A stretch of 64,000 nucleotides of DNA, from the NCBI RefSeq assembly GCF_019443105.1, contig NZ_JAHZIJ010000003.1, forward strand, positions 186,001-250,000. Reading direction: 5' to 3'. The notes below the pieces were generated by a model. The model did no database searches and was not told the DNA's origin. It saw only the letters and a list, made by a program, of their open reading frames with translations. The translations under genes were made by a program, and so were the position numbers. Origin of the DNA: Paenibacillus oenotherae (GTDB lineage: Bacteria > Bacillota > Bacilli > Paenibacillales > Paenibacillaceae). Shown one piece after another: positions 29,096-37,588 of the stretch (its first letter is position 1; the number at the start of each line of letters is the position of its first letter).

Positions 29096-29575
29096 GTGGA
29101 AATCGAAATTAAAGCTGTAGAAATCGCTGATTTGCCGGACATTCTTGCTCTGCAGAAGCTTGCTTATCAATCCGAAGCCGACCTCCACCCGGGTATAACA
29201 ATCCCTCCTATGGTTCAAACAATTGAAGAGCTCCGTCAAGAATTTGAGAGCAGCACCATGCTTAAAGCCGTAATTGACGGTGTCATTGTCGGATCTGTGC
29301 GAGGATCTGCCATTCATTCAGGAACGACGTGGACAATCAATAAGCTGATCGTGCATCCCCAATATCAAAGGCTAGGAATCGGGAGCAAGCTAATGGCACG
29401 GATCGAGGAGCGGGGGAGCGAATATTCGCGCCTGGAACTGTTCACATCGCAAAAGAGCGAGCGAAATTTAACCATTTATCAAAAATTAGGCTATACGCCT
29501 TTTCAGGAAAAGCAGGTTCACCCCCAATTAACACTCGTCTATCTGGAGAAGCAGAACAGTCGGCATGGAACGTGA
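29096..29575 (+). CDS. GNAT-family N-acetyltransferase
   Basis: 159 residues with the GNAT order: IEIKAVEIADLPDILALQKLAY at the N terminus, the strand VIVGSVRGSA, then LIVHPQYQRLGIGSKLMARIEERG holding the acetyl-CoA pyrophosphate motif Q-x2-G-I-G, and a C-terminal LFTSQKSERNLTIYQKLGYTP. The acceptor is not predictable. GTG 29096 is chosen since GGGAGG (29083-29088) is seven bases upstream and the sequence before it has no family similarity. Confidence 0.88.
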   Translation: MEIEIKAVEIADLPDILALQKLAYQSEADLHPGITIPPMVQTIEELRQEFESSTMLKAVIDGVIVGSVRGSAIHSGTTWTINKLIVHPQYQRLGIGSKLMARIEERGSEYSRLELFTSQKSERNLTIYQKLGYTPFQEKQVHPQLTLVYLEKQNSRHGT

Positions 29576-29602
29576 TCTCAACAACTGACAACGGAGGCAG
29601 CA

Positions 29603-30472
29603 ATGGATTCCATTACGCATACTTTATTCGGACTAACCTTGTACGGTGCAGTCAACAAAACAAACATGACAAAGGGAGAAAAGCGGGCGCTGCTCCTTAC
29701 AACAGTCGCCGGCTCGCAAATTCCGGATATTGATGTCATATCGGCTTGGTGGGATTCCGCCGGACGCTATCAGATGTGGCACCGGGGTATAACGCATTCT
29801 ATATTTCTGGTGCCGGTATGGGCCGGATTGCTTGCTATGGTCGCGCGGGCTGCATTCCGGGTGAAGGGATGGCTGTGGTTTCTTATCGCGATGCTGGCTG
29901 TCTTCATCCATGATACAAGCGACATTTTTAATGCTTGGGGAACAGGTTATTTGGAACCGGTAACAGCGGCAAGGCTCACCTTCGGCACGATACCGATTGT
30001 CGATCTTGTCTTCTGGGCTGTCATGGCGGCTGGATTCGCCTACGTCCGGTTCGGCCGCGGCCGCTGGCCTTCTTACCGGGTATATCGGCTGGTCTGGGTG
30101 CTGATGATTGCCCATGTCGGCATCCAGACGGTGCAAGGCATGACGATCCTGCAGCAGTCGAAGGACAAGTACGAGCAGGTAGCTTTAGCGGCGGATTTTG
30201 TGCCGGGCGTGTTTACGATTATCGGAAAGCAAGAGGGCATGGTCACGCTTAGCAAAGGCTCGTTGTGGACAGGGTTCGAAACGGTAGCTGAGCTGGAATC
30301 CAGGGAGGGAGCGGATCTGGACATGCTGTTCGCGAACAATGCCAAAGCCAAGACGCTCGTAGAATGGGCACCATTCGTCGTTATTGTGGATGACGGCGAG
30401 CGAATAGGCGTATACGATCCGCGCTTTTACCGCAATGGACAATCGTTTCTGGCTGAATATATGGACCGCTGA
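29603..30472 (+). CDS. YfhP-like membrane-bound metal-dependent hydrolase (DUF457)
   Basis: 289 residues. The N terminus MDSITHTLFGLTLYG with a conserved His, then QIPDIDVI and WHRGITHSIFLVP, are the metal-binding His/Asp motifs of the DUF457/YdjM group. About four membrane segments follow between residues 65 and 190. A soluble C-terminal domain (about 195-289) follows. In B. subtilis YfhP has this build; its reaction is not established. The ATG at 29603 follows GGAGG. Confidence 0.85.
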   Translation: MDSITHTLFGLTLYGAVNKTNMTKGEKRALLLTTVAGSQIPDIDVISAWWDSAGRYQMWHRGITHSIFLVPVWAGLLAMVARAAFRVKGWLWFLIAMLAVFIHDTSDIFNAWGTGYLEPVTAARLTFGTIPIVDLVFWAVMAAGFAYVRFGRGRWPSYRVYRLVWVLMIAHVGIQTVQGMTILQQSKDKYEQVALAADFVPGVFTIIGKQEGMVTLSKGSLWTGFETVAELESREGADLDMLFANNAKAKTLVEWAPFVVIVDDGERIGVYDPRFYRNGQSFLAEYMDR

Positions 30473-30493
30473 GGGTGTATGAACGATTAAAAG

Positions 30494-30568
30494 GAACAAG
30501 ATGACGCCGCGCAGATATGAACAAGATATCGCTGGGCCGAGATGAACAAGATGCCGCTGCGCATGAGA
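30494..30568. repeat. Three tandem 25-bp units
   Basis: Three exact-length units starting GAACAAGAT (30494, 30519, 30544), with variation at single positions. Located just after the YfhP-like gene; non-coding. Confidence 0.7.
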
Positions 30569-30615
30569 ATGTTCTTACGATCGCTGTTGTTCCCGGGATT
30601 CTTGAATTCAGCAGC

Positions 30616-31158
30616 TCATGTGGAATTCCTGCGGTTCTCCTCCTTATGGGACGCCCATTTCATTGCCTTCTTCACAATTCCGTTACAAAAGGCTTCTTTC
30701 CCATCTTGATATAGATGAACATTATCAGGTGATTGTTTGGCTAAGTGCAGCTTCAATTCTCCATATGCTTTAGCTTCTTCAGGATGATTTATCAGGTATT
30801 CTTTGAAGTTCAAATGATACTTGATATTGATATTTCCGGCTTCGTAGATATGTACGTGATGAGTTCTATTGTCTCCACCTTTTGAAAAATATCGTCGTCC
30901 AACAATTCCTTGTTCCCCTCGCGATTTATAGCCTATAAGAATCATTTGTTCGTTATACTCGTCTACCTTGATAATATCCTTGACGACAATTAGGATGTCA
31001 ATAATTGGCTTTGCAAACCCAATCTGAGGAACGGAAGTGCTTCCAATATGATGGATTTCAAGTAACTCTTTCGAGAATATGGATTGTAATAAGACTTCTT
31101 CTTTACGGTATAAATCAAACCAGTTTTCCGTCCAAGGAGCAATTTCGGTTCTTCTCAA
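30616..31158 (-). CDS. GrpB/UPF0157-family nucleotidyltransferase-fold protein
   Basis: 180 residues with the family signature HHIGSTSVPQIGFAKPIIDILIVV (nucleotidyltransferase GS motif and Asp pair), followed by GYKSRGE, FSKGGDNRTHHVHIYEAG and HLNFKEYLINHPEEAKAY. Some GrpB proteins are linked to dephospho-CoA kinase domains, but the function of stand-alone forms is not settled. AT content is visibly higher than in the neighbours, which hints at transfer. Confidence 0.9.
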   Translation of the reverse strand: MRRTEIAPWTENWFDLYRKEEVLLQSIFSKELLEIHHIGSTSVPQIGFAKPIIDILIVVKDIIKVDEYNEQMILIGYKSRGEQGIVGRRYFSKGGDNRTHHVHIYEAGNINIKYHLNFKEYLINHPEEAKAYGELKLHLAKQSPDNVHLYQDGKEAFCNGIVKKAMKWASHKEENRRNST

Positions 31159-31318
31159 ATGAACCCTCCGTTTTGACCAGTAATTGGAATTTAACGTAGT
31201 ATTATTCGATGTGACTGCTCCAATTCCTCTATAATTGAATTAAGCATGCAGTATGGTTTAGCGAATACTACTACAATAGACTTGTCTATTTTGCACAACC
31301 CACACAGGAGGAGCCTGG

Positions 31319-31929
31319 ATGAACACGACTATCTATATGGTAAGGCATGCCGAATCACCCTTTGTATTCGGGGAAGAGAGAACCAGGGGCTCTCGGCAGA
31401 AGGAGATGCGGCGGCCAAGCGGGTCGCGGAGTATTTCTCTGGCATCGACATTCACTATCTGGCATCTAGTCCCTATGCGAGAGCGAAGCAGACGATTCAA
31501 TACTTGGCTGAAAGCAAGTTACTGCCTGTCGCTGAATATGAGGAGCTTGTCGAGCGTCCAATAAAGGGCTTGGACTACAAATCAACGTGGGATGTCATAG
31601 AAGAGGCTATTCGAAAATCCTTTATTGACCATGATTTTGCTCTGGAAGGCGGCGAGACTACATGGCAGGCGCAGCAACGAGCAATACCGGTCATCGAGAA
31701 GCTCTTGGAGGAGCAGCAGGGAAAAAATATTGTTATTGGCACGCACGGCAATATTATGACAATCATTATGAATTATTATGATGCGGAGTATGGGTATGCG
31801 TTCTGGAACCAGACTTCCAAGCCGGATATCTACAGTATGATGTTCAACCGGAATCGCCTGGAGCGAATAGAACGAATATGGGAACCGGACAGTCATGCGG
31901 AGGAAGCTTCAATCGCCGCTGATACATAG
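31319..31929 (+). pseudogene. Histidine phosphatase (phosphoglycerate-mutase-like), frameshifted
   Basis: A good ribosome binding site (AGGAGGA) precedes ATG 31319, which reads MNTTIYMVRHAESPFVFGEERTRG, including the catalytic RHA motif. After about 31390 the continuing similarity is in another frame: GLSAEGDAAAKRVAEYF, LASSPYARAKQTIQYL, LEGGETTWQAQQRAIPV and VIGTHGNIMTIIM with the second catalytic His. The two parts join by adding one base in the run AGGGGCTCTC near 31385-31394. Either the gene carries a one-base deletion or this is a sequencing error. With the shift corrected the protein would have about 203 residues, normal for the family. Confidence 0.8.
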
Positions 31930-32100
31930 GCGCTGCTTCTGATCTTCCCTGCCCATATAACTTGCATATAAAGGGATGCCCGAAAAATCCAATATCCAAT
32001 GAGTCAGTTCCAAATGATGTGAGAAGATGCCTTCAAACCACTATAAAGTGGGACTGGAAGCATCTTTTTCGTTTTGAAGGCAGAGTGACGGAGTAAGAAG

Positions 32101-32279
32101 CCTGCGAATGTGCATGAATTTTCGGTTACAAGACGCCATAATGGCAATATTCCTGCGATCAGGCATGAATTTGAGAAAAAATCAGCCGTTAAGGAGGATC
32201 TGAGGTGAAATACCTGCACTCTGGCAGGCATTTCACCTTCATGGGGCCGGTAACTAGCAAATAAATGCTGTTTCGCAGG
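32101..32279 (-). repeat. CCTGC hairpin repeat, copy B
   Basis: Inverted orientation. Four modules end at 32279, 32228, 32167 and 32116 (spacings 51, 61, 51). Between modules it shares GGTGAAAT, CAAATTCATGCCTGATCGCAGG-like text and GTAACCGAAAATTCATGC with copy D. On its right flank is a stretch of GAGATGCGAGATTC repeats, also seen beside copy D. It fills most of the 516-bp gap 31930-32445; no gene is visible there. Confidence 0.85.
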
Positions 32280-32445
32280 TTTCGCCTGGCTCGCATCTCG
32301 AATCTCGCATCTCGAATCTCGCAATGGACAGCCGCTCTTTGCTTTTGCCGCTCATTTACAATCATTTCACCAAATCTTATCAATCGAATGCGGATGCGTA
32401 TGCTAGACTGATATCGAAATCGAATTGGAAAATAGAGGAGGAGAA

Positions 32446-34836
32446 ATGATGATTTTGAAGTATCGCAAGGGCCGTGTTGCAGGAGCCGTTCTGCTTAGTG
32501 CAGCAGTGCTGATGTCCGGCTTGTTCCATCCGCAGTATGCAGCAGCAGAAGGTCCGCTGGATCCGGCGCCGGTCATTCAACCTGTCGGCACGCCCAATGG
32601 GAAGAAGGTTCTGTTCGACAATACGCATGGACAGACGGCAGGTGCTGCGGACTGGGTGATCGACGGCGCTTTCTCCGATTATGGCAACGCGCTTGCGAAC
32701 AATGGCTATTATGTGAAGGAGCTGCGCAAAACAACACCGGTTACGCTTGCGGATCTCCAGGATTACGATGTGGTCATCATTCCGGAAGCCAATATTCCGT
32801 ATAAAACATCCGAGCAGTCGGCTATGCTGCAATATGTGCAAGGCGGCGGCAGCATCTTCTTCATCTCCGATCATTACAATGCTGACCGCAACAAGAACCG
32901 CTGGGATTCTTCAGAGGTGTTCAACGGATACCGCCGAGGAGCTTGGGCTAATCCGGCTCAAGGCATGGGCACTGAGGAAGCGGCTTCCGCCAGCATGCAG
33001 GGAGTGGGCAGCTCCGATTGGCTTGCCACCAACTTTGGCGTCAGATTCCGGTATAACGCGCTTGGCAATGTGAATGCGACGAATATTGTGGCATCCTCCC
33101 AAGCGTTCGGCATTACGAATGGCGTCTCTTCTGTGGCGATGCATGCAGGCTCGACACTGGCCATTACCGATCCGCTCAAAGCGAAGGGGATCGTCTATTT
33201 GCCAGCTACCAGCGCCAAATGGGGTCCAGCTGTCGATCAGGGCGTCTATGCCGGAGGCGGAGTTAATGAAGGGCCATACGTTGCAGTCTCCAAGGTAGGC
33301 GCAGGCAAAGCCGGTTTTATCGGAGACTCCTCTCCTGTAGAGGATGCGACACCTAAATATTTGAGAGAAGAAACGGGCGGAACGAAGACGACCTATGACG
33401 GCTTTCTGGAGCAGGATGATGCTGTATTGCTCGTAAATATGGTGAACTGGCTCGCGACAGAGGAGAGCTACACGAATTTGTCACAGGTTGCCGGTCTTAC
33501 TCTGGATCAGCCTACGCCTCTATTGTCGATGGAAACGCCACAGACCTCGACTGAACCGCAGGCAGAGCCTTGGGCTGCTCCGGCTGCCGGATATAAATGG
33601 TGGGATTCTTCGACCTTCAAGGCCGGTTCTTACGGATACGGTTCATCCACTGGAGGACCCGGCGGGGGGACAGGCATTTTCTTATCGGAATATGTAGAGG
33701 GCAGCGGGAACAACAAAGCGCTTGAAATTTATAATGGAACAGGCGCTTCTGTCAATCTGAGCGGCTATACGATCACACAATCGAACACGAGCTCAATCAT
33801 CAGCTTGAGCGGAACTTTAAGCAGCGGCGATGTCTACGTTGTCGCTCACCCGAGCGCCTCCTCCGGTATTACCTCCACGGCGGATATGACCAGCTCGGCT
33901 ATTGCGTTCAATGGAGACGATGCAGTTGCTCTCAAGCATAACGGTACAACAATCGATGCCATAGGCACAGCGGGTGTTTCCTTTGGAACAAACAAGACAA
34001 TGGTACGCAAAAGCACCGTTGCAGCAGGGAGCACCTCCTATAATTCGGCACAATGGGACAGCTACAGTGTCGATACGTTCACTTATTTGGGGACGCATAC
34101 GGCAATTCCGGTTAATGGAGCTCCAGTCGTGTCCGCTCCCATTGCGGATTATGGGGTCGGCGCAGGCAGCGGCATCATATCGGTTCATGTATCCGGCACA
34201 TTCAGTGATCCGGATGGCGACACGCTCTCCTGGACGGTGGCCTCAAGCAATACCAGTGTTGCCACAGCATCACTAAGCGGCCAAGTGATCAGCGTCAATC
34301 CGGTTGGGGCCGGAACGGCCACGATAACAGTGATTGCAAATGACGGCAAGGGCGGAACGGCTAGCGATACGTTTACAGTTACGGTGACAAGCGCATCGAC
34401 GGTGACGCTGAGTGAAACTTTCGAGAGCGGCAGCAAGGGCGCATACTCGGCAGGCAATGTGACGTTATCGTCAGGCTCCTGGAACTTCGACAATGCGTTA
34501 ATCGGGAATCTGTCCACGGACAAGAGAAATGGCGCTCAATCCGCCCGTATCAAGGCAGCTGGCTCGATCAACATGAATTTTAATGTGAACGGTGCCGCAA
34601 GCGTAAAAGTAAAGCATGCCAATTTCGGAACAGATACCGGAGCCTCATGGAAGCTGCAGAAGTCACTTAACAACGGCTCAACCTGGAGCGATGTATCGGG
34701 CAATCAAGTCAGCTCGGCGGTATTGAGCGAGCAGACGATCAGTGTGAATGAAAGCGGCGCGGTACGATTCCGTATTGCTGTCTCAGGAACTGCGGGCAGC
34801 CGTATGAATATCGACGATATCCAAATCATTCCGTAA
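32446..34836 (+). CDS. Secreted multidomain protein with lamin-tail domain
   Basis: 796 residues from ATG 32446, just after GAGGAGGA. Residues 1-35 are a signal peptide (RKGRVAGAVLLSAAVLMSGLF, ending AAAEG). Residues 45-340 form a glutamine-amidotransferase-like/DUF4350-type domain: KVLFDNTHGQ, YDVVIIPEANIPY, GGSIFFISDHYNADRNKN. Residues about 405-515 are a lamin-tail domain (LSEYVEGSGNNKALEIYNGTG, SGYTITQ). Residues about 525-640 are an Ig-like domain (SGTFSDPDGDTLSWTVAS), and the rest a jelly-roll-like C-terminal domain. Similar proteins in Paenibacillus are extracellular and sometimes carry nuclease domains; none is visible here. It is not obviously part of the spore cluster. Confidence 0.85.
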   Translation: MMILKYRKGRVAGAVLLSAAVLMSGLFHPQYAAAEGPLDPAPVIQPVGTPNGKKVLFDNTHGQTAGAADWVIDGAFSDYGNALANNGYYVKELRKTTPVTLADLQDYDVVIIPEANIPYKTSEQSAMLQYVQGGGSIFFISDHYNADRNKNRWDSSEVFNGYRRGAWANPAQGMGTEEAASASMQGVGSSDWLATNFGVRFRYNALGNVNATNIVASSQAFGITNGVSSVAMHAGSTLAITDPLKAKGIVYLPATSAKWGPAVDQGVYAGGGVNEGPYVAVSKVGAGKAGFIGDSSPVEDATPKYLREETGGTKTTYDGFLEQDDAVLLVNMVNWLATEESYTNLSQVAGLTLDQPTPLLSMETPQTSTEPQAEPWAAPAAGYKWWDSSTFKAGSYGYGSSTGGPGGGTGIFLSEYVEGSGNNKALEIYNGTGASVNLSGYTITQSNTSSIISLSGTLSSGDVYVVAHPSASSGITSTADMTSSAIAFNGDDAVALKHNGTTIDAIGTAGVSFGTNKTMVRKSTVAAGSTSYNSAQWDSYSVDTFTYLGTHTAIPVNGAPVVSAPIADYGVGAGSGIISVHVSGTFSDPDGDTLSWTVASSNTSVATASLSGQVISVNPVGAGTATITVIANDGKGGTASDTFTVTVTSASTVTLSETFESGSKGAYSAGNVTLSSGSWNFDNALIGNLSTDKRNGAQSARIKAAGSINMNFNVNGAASVKVKHANFGTDTGASWKLQKSLNNGSTWSDVSGNQVSSAVLSEQTISVNESGAVRFRIAVSGTAGSRMNIDDIQIIP

Positions 34837-34850
34837 GTTCGGCTTGTTGA

Positions 34851-34880
34851 AGGGTCTCGCATATGCGGGGCCCTTTTTTT
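34851..34880 (+). terminator. Terminator after the lamin-tail gene
   Basis: AGGGTCTCGCA pairs with TGCGGGGCCCT (two G-T pairs) and seven T follow. Located 15 bp after the stop. Confidence 0.85.
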
Positions 34881-35056
34881 GCTTCCCCGGCTCTAGTGGA
34901 CAACAGGCCAACCGCCGACATCCGGCGATTGCCGGGCATTAGCCTTGCGGGGCAAGCGCACATTTTGCTCCCGGCGACGGACAAGTGACCAAGAGCCTTG
35001 CGTGTCAGCCGCATATATATGGTGACAGAACGCAGAACAAGGCGGGAGTGTGCGCG

Positions 35057-36154
35057 ATGCAGGTACAATCCAAGAGACAACTGGGCGACATAGCGACGGA
35101 GAACGGGCATAGAGCGGGGTATGAGCATGGTCTGAGAGATGGAGCTTGTGAAGCCATTGTGCGCCACATCGTACCTGCTGCACCAACGGTTAGCAATGTG
35201 CGCGTGCTGTATGTACCGCAAGGATTCGAGGCTATCGATCAAGGCATTATTGAGGCGTTGAGATTATCTGTGCGGGAGCTGCATATCACAGATGCGAAGA
35301 ATATGGCGGAGCAGGCAGCACTGATACGTCCGGACTGCATGCTGGTGTTGAATGGTCTGCATGTGTTCCCAAGCAACCATCTGGAACAGGTGAATGCGGT
35401 TCGGGCACTCGGGATCCGTACCATTATCTGGTTCGCGGACGATCCTTATGTGACAGGAGATACGATTTCTATTGCACCGCATTACGATGTTGTGCTGACG
35501 CATGAGCTGAGTACGATCAAGCTGTACCGCGAGCTGGGCTGCCCCAGTGTGCATTATATGCCGCTTGCCGTTCATTCGGGCTGGTTCGCGCCAAGGCGCG
35601 TCGAAGCGAAGTACCGGAGCGATGTCTGCTTTATCGGGCAGGCGTTCTGGAACCGGGTGGAGATCTTCGATGAGCTCGCTGCTTATTTGCAAGGACGGCA
35701 GGTGTTCATTGCGGGAGGCTTATGGGATCGAATGAAAAACTACAAGGTGCTGAAATCGGTTATCCGGCTCGGCTGGCTGCCTGTAGAGGAATCCATTAAT
35801 TACTATAATGGGGCAAGGATCGTCATTAATTTGCATCGTACAACGACTGCGGGCAGTGACAATAAGAACGCGCTGGATTTGCCCGGACGCTCCATTAATC
35901 CCCGTACCTACGAAATATCCGCTTGCGGGACCCTGCAGCTGACGGATCCTCGCGAGGACTTGCCTTTCTATTACAAGGCGGGCAGCGAGCTGGATACGTT
36001 CACGACAGCGACTGAGCTGCGCGACAAGATCGACTATTACTTATCCCATGAGGAGGAGCGCCGGTTGATTGCGCTTCGAGGCCTGCGGAGAACGCTCAGG
36101 GATCATACATTTGCGTCGCGAGTGAGGCAGCTTGCCGCTACGCTTGGATGGTAA
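35057..36154 (+). CDS. CgeB-type spore glycosyltransferase
   Basis: 365 residues. Start ATG 35057 is eight bases after GGGAG. Residues 20-29 carry the shared motif AGYEHGLRDG after a short polar tail. The rest is CgeB-like: IRTIIWFADDPYVTGD, YDVVLTHELSTIKLYRELGCPSVHYMPLAVHSGWF, DVCFIGQAFWNRVEIF, then YNGARIVINLHRTT, SINPRTYEISACGTLQLTDPREDLPFYYKAG and a C-terminal YYLSHEEERRLIALRG...LRDHTFASR. This is a GT-B fold with the C-terminal half binding the donor. In B. subtilis cgeB is a late mother-cell gene needed for the outermost spore layer. Paired with the next gene. Confidence 0.88.
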   Translation: MQVQSKRQLGDIATENGHRAGYEHGLRDGACEAIVRHIVPAAPTVSNVRVLYVPQGFEAIDQGIIEALRLSVRELHITDAKNMAEQAALIRPDCMLVLNGLHVFPSNHLEQVNAVRALGIRTIIWFADDPYVTGDTISIAPHYDVVLTHELSTIKLYRELGCPSVHYMPLAVHSGWFAPRRVEAKYRSDVCFIGQAFWNRVEIFDELAAYLQGRQVFIAGGLWDRMKNYKVLKSVIRLGWLPVEESINYYNGARIVINLHRTTTAGSDNKNALDLPGRSINPRTYEISACGTLQLTDPREDLPFYYKAGSELDTFTTATELRDKIDYYLSHEEERRLIALRGLRRTLRDHTFASRVRQLAATLGW

Positions 36155-36191
36155 GAAGGCAGCCGCGCGCAGAGGTACAGGAAAGGAAGTG

Positions 36192-37394
36192 ATGCAGTTG
36201 GCAGCTTCTTCGCGCATTCGACGCAGTAGATTGCGGCTGGCAAGAACGACTCGGCGCAAAGTCTCCAGGCATGGAGCGAGGAAACGCGACTCCGGAGCTC
36301 AGGAGCGCCGGAAGATTCAATATGAGGAAGGACGCACGCACGGCTTTCCGCTGGGGTGGGAGCACGGTTACTGGTACGGGAAGTGCGAGACGGTTCTCAG
36401 GCTGACCGAGCAGCCGATCGGAATCAGGCCCATTCATGTGCTGTTCGTTGCGACAGGCAAAGGGTTTCCTTACTCGCCGCTTGATGAAGCTATTGCGGCA
36501 ACGCTGCGCGGGCTTGTGGGCAGATTGACGGTGACGGATTCCACGCAGCCGGTAGCGGAAATAGCGGCCCGAATCAGGCCGGATATTGCAATTGTGCTGG
36601 ATGGGCTGCATTTCGACATTGCCCATGTCGATGAGATGAGACGGCTCGGCATACGTACTGCGATCTGGTTCACGGATGATCCTTATTACACGGATATTAC
36701 GGCATCCCTGGCGACGCATTATGACGAGGTGTTCACGCTGGAGCTGACCTGTATTGATTTCTATCAGCGGCTTGGCTGCAGCCGGGTGCACTATTTGCCG
36801 ATGGCGGCATATCCGATTGAATTCAGGCCGCGCAATGCTGCCAGGAGCAAGCGGCATGACATATGTTTTATCGGCTCGGCGTATTGGCGGCGGGTTGCTT
36901 TCTTCAATGAGGTGACGGGCTATCTGGCTTCCAAGGATACGCATATATCCGGCATTTGGTGGGAGAGGCTGAAGGATTTTCCCATCCTTGCGGACAAAAT
37001 CGCCCTGGGACGTTGGCTCGGTCCAAGAGAAACCGCAGAGATGTACAATGGCTCCAAAATCGTCATTAATATGCATCGCGCGCATGATGACGAGACATTC
37101 AATAATAACAGCGCAGGCATTGCTGCTGTATCCCCCAACCCGCGCACCTTCGAAATCTCTGGCTGTGCAACGCTGCAGCTCACGGACGCCAGAGATGATC
37201 TGGTCAACTTCTATACGCCGGATGTGGAGATCGTTACGTATTCCTCACCGCAGGAGATGGTGGAGAAGATCGAGTATTATTTGACGCATGAGGAACAGCG
37301 GCAGGCGATCGCGATGCGCGGCATGTACCGCACGATGCGGGATCATACGTATGCGCGCAGATTGGACACGATGCTGTCCATCCTGTTTCCTTGA
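36192..37394 (+). CDS. CgeB-type spore glycosyltransferase, second copy, with basic tail
   Basis: 400 residues from ATG 36192 after AAGGAAG. Residues 5-45 are strongly basic (Arg-rich); residues 50-63 read HGFPLGWEHGYWYG, the shared motif. The CgeB body matches the previous protein: IRTAIWFTDDPYYTD, YDEVFTLELTCIDFYQRLGCSRVHYLPMA, DICFIGSAYWRRVAFF, YNGSKIVINMHRAHDD, SPNPRTFEISGCATLQLTDARDDL and YYLTHEEQRQAIAMRGMYRTMRDHTYARR. The two genes probably arose by duplication and are 37 bp apart. A short possible leader peptide (ATG 37563 to TGA 37604) lies before the next gene. Confidence 0.9.
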   Translation: MQLAASSRIRRSRLRLARTTRRKVSRHGARKRDSGAQERRKIQYEEGRTHGFPLGWEHGYWYGKCETVLRLTEQPIGIRPIHVLFVATGKGFPYSPLDEAIAATLRGLVGRLTVTDSTQPVAEIAARIRPDIAIVLDGLHFDIAHVDEMRRLGIRTAIWFTDDPYYTDITASLATHYDEVFTLELTCIDFYQRLGCSRVHYLPMAAYPIEFRPRNAARSKRHDICFIGSAYWRRVAFFNEVTGYLASKDTHISGIWWERLKDFPILADKIALGRWLGPRETAEMYNGSKIVINMHRAHDDETFNNNSAGIAAVSPNPRTFEISGCATLQLTDARDDLVNFYTPDVEIVTYSSPQEMVEKIEYYLTHEEQRQAIAMRGMYRTMRDHTYARRLDTMLSILFP

Positions 37395-37588
37395 TGCTGG
37401 CCCTTGCGGCTGAAGGGAAGACGCCAGCGGCTGGCTGAGACGATAAAGGACGCCAGCGGAGGCGAGATTTGTGCGCTTGTAAAGGGTTCAAATGTCGTGC
37501 CGATTGAAACGCCCTTCAAATATATTGTATGACAAAGAAATATGACGTTATGAAGGAGGTGAATGCGTACCCGTTCGAGAGAAGGGGT

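Noticed and set aside
31319-31929. Programmed ribosomal frameshifting in the phosphatase gene
   Set aside because: No slippery heptamer with downstream structure, and phosphatases of this family are not known to use frameshifting.
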